From contig CAIODK010000079.1 of the NCBI GenBank assembly GCA_903856995.1, positions 1-5,957 of the forward strand: a DNA stretch of 5,957 nucleotides, read 5' to 3'. This document shows positions 1 through 5,957 of the stretch, in pieces. Below the pieces are notes generated by a model. It was not told the origin of the DNA. It ran no database searches and saw only the letters and a list, made by a program, of their open reading frames with translations. Made by a program: the position numbers and the translations under genes. The first letter of the stretch is position 1. Each line of letters begins with the position of its first letter. The stretch comes from an uncultured Burkholderiales bacterium. Lineage in GTDB: Bacteria; Pseudomonadota; Gammaproteobacteria; Burkholderiales; Burkholderiaceae_C.

Positions 1-2036
1 CCGTGCGCCAACGCTTTGGCCTAGAAGAACACGATATGGCCCAGCTCGACGCCTGGTTGGCCGACGCCGGCGTGCGCTGGGGCCTAGACGCGCAACACCG
101 CAAGCCATGGGGCATTGCGCCCGACATGGATGATGCGAACCAAAACAGTTGGTTGTTTGGCATCGAACGTTTGCTGCTCGGCTACGCCACGGGGGCCACA
201 ACAGAACTAGCCACCCCGTGGGCCGACACCCTGCCCCAAGCAGGCGTGGGCGGGCTCGACGCACGCGTGGTCGATGGCCTACTGCAATGGCTGCGTCACA
301 CGCAAATTGCCCTGCTCCAACTGCGCCAAGACCACACCCCCACCGAATGGGTGGCGGTGTTGCAGCAGCTCGTGGCCCTGTTCTTCAAGCCCAGCGACGA
401 TGCGGATGAGCGTTTGATCGAACGCGTGATGGCCCCGCTAGAAACCTGGCTGGCCGAATGCCAACTGGCCCGCCTCGATGTGCCGCTGCCGCTGGTGGTG
501 GTGCGCGAACACTGGATGGCCCAGCTGCAACAGCCCGCCATGCAACGCCGCTTCTTTGGGGGTGGCGTGCAGTTCGCCACGCTCATGCCCATGCGCTCTA
601 TCCCGTTCAAGTGCGTGTGCTTGTTGGGCATGAACGACGGCGACTACCCGCGCAGCCAAACCCCACGCGACTTTGATTTGATGAGCGAGGCCGCACACGC
701 AGGCACAGCACAGTCGCACTGGCGCGCCGGCGACCGCTCGCGCCGCGAAGACGACCGCTATTTGTTTTTAGAAGCCTTGCTCTCGGCCCGCGACAAGCTC
801 TACCTCAGCTGGCAAGGCCGCCGTACCACTGACCATGAAGTCAAGCCCCCTTCGGTGCTGGTGGCGCAACTGATGGACTACCTCAATGCGGTGTGGACGC
901 GACGCAATGACAAAGGTGAAAACACACCCGCCTGCGAAGCGCCGTTACAGCCGCTGCAAGCCTTCTCGCCCAAGTACTTCACGCAAGGCTCTGGCTTTGC
1001 AACGTATGCGGATGATTGGCAGCGCGCGTTGCGACCTTCAACCGCCTCGGCTAGCACGGCCTTGCCCGACAGCGCCGCCCCGACAGAGCTCACGCTGCAA
1101 CATTTGCAACGCCTGCTCAGACAACCGGTAGAAGTGTTTTTAATAGACCGCTTGCGCTTGCGCCTAGACAAACCCGAAGCAGCCGCAGAGGAAGAGGAAC
1201 CTTTCTCGCTCGACGGTTTAGAAAAATACAAACTCAACCAAAGCATTGCGCAGGCCGAAGACGCCGAACACGCCTTGGCCCAGCTTCGCCTGAGCGGTCA
1301 ATTGGCATTGGCGGGCTTTGGCCAAGCACAACAAAGCCTGCTGCTGCGCGACCGCCAAACTTTGCGCGACCAACTCGACGTGTTGCTACCCAACTGGCCG
1401 CTCACGTTGGGTGTGCAATCTGCCCACTGGCAACTGGGCCGCACCCAGCTCAGCACTGAGTGGTCCAATGCCCAAACCATCTGGCGCACCGACCGCAACG
1501 GTCATGCGTGGCAACAAGTGGCCCTGCGTCCAGGCGCGGTGACCGAAGGTAAAAAAGAAAACCAACGCGCGCGGCTCGACACACTCAGCCACCTGTGGCT
1601 GCACCACTTGGCCGCATGCGCCAGCGGCACACCCACCACGAGTGTGCAGATTGGTTTTGATGCAGCGGTAGAGCTGCAGCCCATCTCCGCTGCCCAAGCC
1701 CAAGCGCATCTGCAAGACCTGTGCGACGCCTATGTAGAAGCATGGGCGCAGCCCCTGCCCGTGGCCGGCAAAACCGCATGTGCTTTCATCATGGGGGTCG
1801 CAGCCGTGCACAAAGACCCGATGGGTAAAGCACGCACCGCGTTTGATGGCACACATCAAAAACGCGGCGAATACCAAGACTCGCCGGCACTGCAACGCGT
1901 GTTCAACAACTTTGCCGATCTAGCCGAGAGCCTAGACACATGGGCCATCCGCCTGTATGAGCCCATGCGCAAAGCCGCCAAGGTGATTCACCTGAGCGCC
2001 AACAGCGCCGAAAGCGCCGAAGAGGCTGACGCATGA
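1..2036 (+). CDS. recC: RecC, exonuclease V (RecBCD) gamma subunit, 5'-truncated by window edge
   Basis: RecC is the scaffold subunit of RecBCD. It grips RecB and RecD, splits the incoming duplex and recognises Chi; its helicase and nuclease folds are catalytically dead in E. coli. The reading frame is open from the first base. The GTG at base 3 lies inside the gene and is not its start. About 677 codons are visible, against roughly 1,120 residues in E. coli RecC, so the N-terminal ~40% is missing. Visible residues (counted from base 3) include a family block at ~190-218 with LMPMRSIPFK followed by LLGMNDGDYPR. A second block at ~243-274 has GDRSRREDDRYLFLEALLSA, and KPPSVLVAQLMDYL lies at 281-294. 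The C-terminal, inactive nuclease-like region begins near 366 (LQRLLRQPVEVF) and continues with EPFSLDGLEKY at 399-409. The protein ends in a short Ala/Ser/Glu tail. The stop codon overlaps the recB start. Identification is from recalled family motifs, not a search. Confidence 0.96.
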   Translation, partial: VRQRFGLEEHDMAQLDAWLADAGVRWGLDAQHRKPWGIAPDMDDANQNSWLFGIERLLLGYATGATTELATPWADTLPQAGVGGLDARVVDGLLQWLRHTQIALLQLRQDHTPTEWVAVLQQLVALFFKPSDDADERLIERVMAPLETWLAECQLARLDVPLPLVVVREHWMAQLQQPAMQRRFFGGGVQFATLMPMRSIPFKCVCLLGMNDGDYPRSQTPRDFDLMSEAAHAGTAQSHWRAGDRSRREDDRYLFLEALLSARDKLYLSWQGRRTTDHEVKPPSVLVAQLMDYLNAVWTRRNDKGENTPACEAPLQPLQAFSPKYFTQGSGFATYADDWQRALRPSTASASTALPDSAAPTELTLQHLQRLLRQPVEVFLIDRLRLRLDKPEAAAEEEEPFSLDGLEKYKLNQSIAQAEDAEHALAQLRLSGQLALAGFGQAQQSLLLRDRQTLRDQLDVLLPNWPLTLGVQSAHWQLGRTQLSTEWSNAQTIWRTDRNGHAWQQVALRPGAVTEGKKENQRARLDTLSHLWLHHLAACASGTPTTSVQIGFDAAVELQPISAAQAQAHLQDLCDAYVEAWAQPLPVAGKTACAFIMGVAAVHKDPMGKARTAFDGTHQKRGEYQDSPALQRVFNNFADLAESLDTWAIRLYEPMRKAAKVIHLSANSAESAEEADA
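491..498 (+). other. E. coli-type Chi octamer GCTGGTGG (function here unknown)
   Basis: This is an exact match to the E. coli Chi sequence. It lies in recC, where CTG GTG G encodes Leu-Val-Val. Whether the RecBCD of this organism recognises this octamer cannot be told from the window, and the site may be a by-product of codon choice. Confidence 0.3.
857..864 (+). other. E. coli-type Chi octamer GCTGGTGG (function here unknown)
   Basis: This is the second exact match, in recC, within codons for Val-Leu-Val-Ala. Strand and codon phase are the same as for the match at 491. Confidence 0.3.
2004..2021 (+). repeat. Two tandem copies of a 9-base unit in the recC 3' end
   Basis: The unit AGCGCCGAA occurs twice back to back and in frame, encoding Ser-Ala-Glu twice within the last dozen RecC residues. 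A partial AGCGCC lies just upstream at 1995-2000. The repeat sits immediately before the recB ribosome binding site. It could arise by slippage, and it lies in a tail beyond the conserved RecC core. Confidence 0.8.
2021..2025 (+). promoter_or_regulatory. Ribosome binding site for recB, inside the recC 3' end
   Basis: AGAGG lies 7 bases before the ATG at 2033, a good Shine-Dalgarno spacing. With the ATGA overlap, it supports this start for recB and indicates translational coupling to recC. Confidence 0.65.
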
Positions 2037-5000
2037 AAGCCCTCAACGCACACACCCTGGCGTTGCATGGCCGCCAAGTGATTGAGGCAAGTGCAGGCAC
2101 AGGCAAAACATGGACGCTGGCCGCACTCTATCTGCGATTGGTGCTAGGCCACGAACGCGCCGAGGCTTTGTTGCCTCCGCAAATTTTGGTGATGACGTTC
2201 ACCGACGCCGCCACCGCCGAGCTGCGCGAGCGCATTCGCACGCGGTTGAGCCAAGCCGCTACGTACTTTGACTTGAGTGCGCAAGGCCGCGAGTTCCCCA
2301 CCTCATTAAAAGTAGATGCGTTTTTAGAAACACTGCGTGACAGCTTTGACGAAGCGCTGTGGCCTCGCTGCGCCTTGCAGCTCAACTGCGCCGCCGAGTG
2401 GATGGACGATGCGGCCATCTACACCATTCACGGTTGGTCACGACGCATGCTCACACAGCACGCGCTAGAGAGCCACAACCTGTTTGAGCAAACGCGGCTT
2501 GAAAACGCCGACCAACTCAAGCTCACGCTGGTGCAAGACTATTGGCGTGAATGGTTTTACCCGCTGCCCGCCGGCACACTGCAACACGTCACCCCACTCA
2601 TCGGCCAAGACCCAGCCAAGCTGCTGAAAACCTTGAGCGACATGTGGCGCGAGCAAGAGCGCAAGCCACGCGAGATGACGACCCCCGACAGTACGCCCAC
2701 ACAAGCAATCGACGCACACATGCTGTGGCAAGCGCAGGTAGAGGCCACGGCACAAGTTGCGCGTGAGGTGTGGAGTGCCGATGTGTTGCAAGCCCTGCAA
2801 GACGCAGGCGCGCAGAAAAAAATCAAAGGCTTGCGTGCCGACTACTTTGCCAACTGGCTCAGCGTGCTGCAAGCGTGGGCCACGCAAAACGCGCAGGGCA
2901 GCGCCAGCAAAGACGAAGTCAAAGTGCTAGAGCGCTTCACCACCCAAGCCCTGCAAGACAAAGGCTGGGCCGATGCAGAAGGCTTTGCGTTCTTCGCCGC
3001 CATGCAAGACCATGTTGCGTTGTTGCGCAACAAGCCCAGCACCGACAAACACATTGCTCGGCACGCCGCACACGCTGTGGGCGAGGCCTACAAGGCCGCC
3101 AAAACACAACGCGCCGCGTTTGACTTTTCGGACCTATTGCAAAACCTGCATCACGCCGTCATGGCAGACGACGGCCGATTGGCCACAGCCATTCGCCTGC
3201 AATACCCCGTAGCTTTGGTAGACGAGTTTCAAGACACCGACCCTTGGCAGTACGGCACGCTCAACCGCATCTATGCGCCCGATGCCTGCAACGACGCCAA
3301 CGTACTGGTGATGATTGGCGACCCCAAGCAAGCCATCTACAGCTTCCGTGGTGCAGACTTGGGCACGTACTTGCAAGCCCGCAAAGACGCAGAAGAAAAC
3401 AACGACGACGCGCTGCACACCCTCACCGGCAACCACCGCTCTAGCGCGGGTTTGGTCAAGGCGGTGAACCATGTGTTCATGCAAACCGAGCAACCGTTTG
3501 CATCCAATCAAGGCGAGATTAAATTTATTGAAGTGTCGGCCCAAGGCCAACAGCCCGCGCTGGTGGTAAACGGTCAAGAACACACACCGTTGACCGTGTG
3601 GCAAATGCACCCCGAGGACGACACCGAAGTGGTGGGCAGCGGCAGCTACTTGCACCACACCGCGCAAGTGTTTGCCGATCAAATGGCAGTCCTGCTCAAC
3701 CAAGGTGCAGCCACACCGGGCGACATGGCCGTGCTGGTGCGCAGCCAAAAGCAGGCCGATGCCGTGCGTCACGCCCTGCGCGCGCGCCACATACCGAGCG
3801 TGTATTTGTCCGACCACACCAGCGTGTACCAATCGACCGAGGCCACCGACTTGTGGCGCATGCTGCGCGCGGTAGCGTCCCCTCGCCAAACCAGCTGGGT
3901 GCGTGCCGCCGTAGGCAGCCGCTTGTGGGCGCTCGACTTGCAAGAGGTGCTAACAACCACGCAAGACGAAGCGCAGTGGGAACAACTGTTAGAACAATTC
4001 CACCAATGGCAAGCCCTGTGGCAACAACACGGCGTGCTGCCCATGCTGCACCAGTGGCTGCACAGCCAACACGTGGCGCAGCGCCTGCTGGCCCAGCCCG
4101 ACGGTGAACGCCGCCTCAGCAACCTGCTGCACTTGGGCGAACTCTTGCAACACGCCGAACAAAGCCTGCAAGGCGAGCACGCACTGGTGCGCTACCTCGG
4201 TGAAAAAATTCAAAGCCCACACCACGACAGCGATGCACAACAAGCGCGCTTAGAAACAGACGCTCAGTGCGTGAAAGTCATCACCTATCACAAGAGTAAG
4301 GGCTTGCAATACCCGCTGGTGTTTGTGCCGTTTGCAGGTGCGTTTGCGGTGGAGAAAAAAGCCAAGACCAACTTCGCGCAGGACGACAAAAGCGACAGCA
4401 GCGACGAGGGTGACGACGACAGCGACCCAACGGCCACCTCCGTGGAAGAAGACATGCGCTTGCTGTACGTGGCCCTCACCCGTGCGCAACGCGGCTTGTG
4501 GATGGGCTTGGCTGAAACCAAATTTGACTTGAGCAAGGCGACCACCAAGAGCGAGCTAAAGCTCAGCGCCTTGTCCATGTTGCTCAAGCGCGAAGCGCGT
4601 GGCGATCTAGGCGACCAGCTAACCAACTTATGGGCCACTTGCGCGCACATCCATGTGGCCGACTTGCCTGATCTGCAACACATCAGCTACCAAGCGCCCG
4701 CGTCTCACAGCGCCGCGCAAGACGCACGCACACCACAACGCGCACACCACAGCCTGTGGTGGACGGCCAGCTTCAGCGCCATCACGCGCGGGCTGGTGTC
4801 TGAATCTAAACGCGACGAAGCCGTGGCCGATGCCATGACGGATGCTCAGCCCGATGTGCTGGCAGCCTCCGCCGCTTCGGCCACACCGACGCCAGAGCCC
4901 GAAAGCATCAGCGCGTGGCAAACCTTCCCCGCAGGTGCGCGCTACGGCACGCTGCTGCACGACTTGTTGGAATGGCTGTCGCAAAACAATTGGCCCGTGG

Positions 5001-5659
5001 CCGATGCGCACGCCCCCGCATGGGCTCAACACGCGTGGGCCAACTTGCTAGAACGCAAAGCCAGTTGGCTGCAACTCGACGATGCACCTCGCGCTCAACT
5101 TGAACCGTGGCTGCATGCTGTGGTGCAAACCCCGCTGCCTTTGGCTGAACTCAACGCTGGACCATTAACCCTGAACGCGTTGACCCCCGACCAGATGTGG
5201 GCTGAGATGGAGTTCAACCTAGAAGTGGGCCACGTCAGCGCCACCGCGCTGGACCAACTCATCCAAACCCATGTGTTTGAAGGCACGCCCCGCCCTGCGC
5301 TGCAAGCGCGCGTCATGCAAGGCATGCTCACCGGCTCGATGGACTTGGTGCTGCAACACGATGGCCGCTACTGGGTGGTCGACTACAAGTCCAACAAACT
5401 ACCCAGCTACGACAGTGCCACCCTGCAAGACGCCGTGCTGCACAAACGCTACGAAGTGCAATACGTGCTCTACACCTTGGCCCTGCACCGCTTACTCAAA
5501 GTGCGCCTGCCCAGCTACGACTACGCACAGCACATGGGTGGTGCTGTGTACATGTTCTTACGCGGCATCCACGCAGAGGGTGCGGGGGTGCATCTGCATC
5601 GCCCACCGCAGGCGTTGATTGAGGCGCTGGATGGGTTGTTTGAGAAAGGCACCGCATGA
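2033..5659 (+). CDS. recB: RecB, exonuclease V (RecBCD) beta subunit: 3'-5' helicase and nuclease
   Basis: RecB is the SF1A (UvrD-like) motor that tracks 3'-5' and carries the complex's single nuclease active site. In E. coli it also loads RecA after Chi. The 1208 residues compare with 1180 in E. coli. Helicase motifs visible in order are: Walker A ASAGTGKT at 19-26 (Lys25); motif Ia TFTDAATAELRERI from 55; TIHGW at 131-135; Walker B/motif II DEFQDTD at 397-403; motif III GDPKQAIYSFRG at 429-440; motif IV GNHRSS at 466-471; motif V THKSKG-like TYHKSKGLQYP at 751-761; motif VI RLLYVALTRAQ at 809-819. An acidic insert lies at 784-798 and a low-complexity linker at ~924-958. The nuclease follows, with His976, Asp1104, Asp1117 and Lys1119 (DYK) matching E. 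coli H956, D1067, D1080 and K1082, then the YxxQxxxY motif at 1140-1147. The start is supported by the ribosome binding site, the 4-base overlap with recC, and an N-terminus that reaches Walker A at the usual distance. The gene overlaps recD by 4 bases. Confidence 0.98.
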   Translation: MKALNAHTLALHGRQVIEASAGTGKTWTLAALYLRLVLGHERAEALLPPQILVMTFTDAATAELRERIRTRLSQAATYFDLSAQGREFPTSLKVDAFLETLRDSFDEALWPRCALQLNCAAEWMDDAAIYTIHGWSRRMLTQHALESHNLFEQTRLENADQLKLTLVQDYWREWFYPLPAGTLQHVTPLIGQDPAKLLKTLSDMWREQERKPREMTTPDSTPTQAIDAHMLWQAQVEATAQVAREVWSADVLQALQDAGAQKKIKGLRADYFANWLSVLQAWATQNAQGSASKDEVKVLERFTTQALQDKGWADAEGFAFFAAMQDHVALLRNKPSTDKHIARHAAHAVGEAYKAAKTQRAAFDFSDLLQNLHHAVMADDGRLATAIRLQYPVALVDEFQDTDPWQYGTLNRIYAPDACNDANVLVMIGDPKQAIYSFRGADLGTYLQARKDAEENNDDALHTLTGNHRSSAGLVKAVNHVFMQTEQPFASNQGEIKFIEVSAQGQQPALVVNGQEHTPLTVWQMHPEDDTEVVGSGSYLHHTAQVFADQMAVLLNQGAATPGDMAVLVRSQKQADAVRHALRARHIPSVYLSDHTSVYQSTEATDLWRMLRAVASPRQTSWVRAAVGSRLWALDLQEVLTTTQDEAQWEQLLEQFHQWQALWQQHGVLPMLHQWLHSQHVAQRLLAQPDGERRLSNLLHLGELLQHAEQSLQGEHALVRYLGEKIQSPHHDSDAQQARLETDAQCVKVITYHKSKGLQYPLVFVPFAGAFAVEKKAKTNFAQDDKSDSSDEGDDDSDPTATSVEEDMRLLYVALTRAQRGLWMGLAETKFDLSKATTKSELKLSALSMLLKREARGDLGDQLTNLWATCAHIHVADLPDLQHISYQAPASHSAAQDARTPQRAHHSLWWTASFSAITRGLVSESKRDEAVADAMTDAQPDVLAASAASATPTPEPESISAWQTFPAGARYGTLLHDLLEWLSQNNWPVADAHAPAWAQHAWANLLERKASWLQLDDAPRAQLEPWLHAVVQTPLPLAELNAGPLTLNALTPDQMWAEMEFNLEVGHVSATALDQLIQTHVFEGTPRPALQARVMQGMLTGSMDLVLQHDGRYWVVDYKSNKLPSYDSATLQDAVLHKRYEVQYVLYTLALHRLLKVRLPSYDYAQHMGGAVYMFLRGIHAEGAGVHLHRPPQALIEALDGLFEKGTA
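3559..3566 (+). other. E. coli-type Chi octamer GCTGGTGG (function here unknown)
   Basis: This is the third exact match, in recB, within codons for Ala-Leu-Val-Val. It is on the same strand and in the same codon phase as the other two. I found no copy of the complement CCACCAGC in the window. Confidence 0.3.
5645..5649 (+). promoter_or_regulatory. Ribosome binding site for recD, inside the recB 3' end
   Basis: AAAGG lies 6 bases before the ATG at 5656. It is a modest Shine-Dalgarno match at good spacing, and it supports the recD start at the ATGA overlap. Confidence 0.55.
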
Positions 5660-5957
5660 CCGCGCTCAAAGACTTGTTGAAACAACCTTGGGGGCAAGCC
5701 CACGCCACACCCCTCACAAGTTTAGACACGGCCTTGGCCAACTTGCTGCACAGCAAGCAACCCAGTGACGACCCGCGCCACATGTGGCTGGCGGCACTGG
5801 CCAGCCACCAATGGGGCCGAGGCCATGCTTGCCTGGACCTAGCCACCTTGCACACCCAAGCTGCAGCGCTGCTGGGTTGGACCGACGAACAAACAGCCGC
5901 ACTGCCCGCCCACTTGCAAGAGGCGGCCGCCACGTTGCCATGGACGCAAGGCGATGC
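5656..5957 (+). CDS. recD: RecD, exonuclease V (RecBCD) alpha subunit, 3'-truncated by window edge
   Basis: RecD is the SF1B 5'-3' helicase of RecBCD. In E. coli it drives the 5'-ended strand and is needed for full nuclease activity. Only the first 100 codons plus two bases are present, starting MTALKDLLKQ, so no helicase motif is in view. The assignment rests on the N-terminal family signature LAALASHQWGRGHACLDL at residues 45-62; E. coli RecD has a similar G-x-GH-x-CL segment after a run of Ala/Leu. Position directly after recB in the same frame order as other recCBD operons supports it. The start is the ATG of the ATGA overlap with recB, preceded by AAAGG. The N-terminal domain of RecD is known to contact RecC. 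The frame is open to the window end with no sign of disruption. Confidence 0.93.
   Translation, partial: MTALKDLLKQPWGQAHATPLTSLDTALANLLHSKQPSDDPRHMWLAALASHQWGRGHACLDLATLHTQAAALLGWTDEQTAALPAHLQEAAATLPWTQGD

Noticed and set aside
3..5. GTG at base 3 as the recC start
   Set aside because: The frame is already open before it and the residues that follow (RQRFGL, RWGLD) match the interior of RecC. Starting here would lose about 40% of the protein.
1386..1895. Open frame of 169 codons on the - strand inside recC
   Set aside because: It is antisense to RecC coding sequence, rich in Cys and Gly, with no family motif. It is best explained as a codon-bias shadow.
2026..2040. Promoter or terminator at the gene junctions
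   Set aside because: The genes overlap by four bases at both junctions. No convincing -35/-10 pair or GC hairpin followed by a T run was found there.
3134..3943. Long open frame of 269 codons on the - strand inside recB
   Set aside because: It lies wholly opposite a well-conserved part of recB (motifs II to IV and beyond). Its product is rich in Gly, His, Val and Ala with no recognisable domain. Long antisense frames are common in GC-rich genes.
3598..4107. Open frame of 169 codons on the + strand in another frame of recB
   Set aside because: It is very rich in Arg, Ala and Pro, as expected for an off-frame reading of GC-rich coding DNA. It overlaps recB completely.
5496..5933. Open frame of 145 codons on the - strand across the recB-recD junction
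   Set aside because: It is opposite the recB end and recD start, both supported by motifs. Its composition is shadow-like (Cys, Ser, Trp, Arg), with no recognisable domain.
1..5957. A novel defence system, mobile element or CRISPR hidden in the window
   Set aside because: Every base belongs to one of three overlapping recBCD genes. No transposase, integrase, toxin, spaced repeat array, tRNA or rRNA sequence was seen on either strand.

Overview
The window is a slice of a recC-recB-recD operon on the + strand. It encodes the RecBCD (exonuclease V) helicase-nuclease, which processes double-strand DNA breaks. Base composition is GC-rich (about 60% by eye), and codons favour G/C at the third position. 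This, with protein sequences close to but clearly distinct from the enterobacterial ones, suggests a proteobacterium. The style is most like a betaproteobacterium of the Burkholderiales/Comamonadaceae kind, but that placement is inferred from composition and not proven here.

Layout: bases 1-2036 hold the C-terminal ~60% of RecC, whose start lies upstream of the window. Bases 2033-5659 hold a complete RecB of 1208 residues with all helicase motifs and an intact C-terminal nuclease. Bases 5656-5957 hold the first ~100 codons of RecD, cut by the window edge. Both junctions are 4-base ATGA overlaps, each with a short purine-rich ribosome binding site inside the end of the upstream gene. There is no intergenic DNA, so no promoter or terminator is expected, and none was seen. 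The ptrA protease gene that separates recC from recB in E. coli is absent.

How the genes work together: in the characterised E. coli complex, RecB is the 3'-5' motor and carries the only nuclease site. RecD is the 5'-3' motor. RecC holds both together, splits the duplex and reads the Chi sequence. Everything visible fits that scheme, with no missing catalytic residue in RecB. The tight translational coupling suits production of the three subunits in equal amounts.

I see no RNA gene, mobile element, CRISPR array or hidden novel system. The observations worth a second look are small: a strongly acidic insert between RecB motifs V and VI, a strong codon-context bias before Glu codons, three E. 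coli-type Chi octamers on one strand, and a short SAE tandem repeat at the RecC C-terminus.
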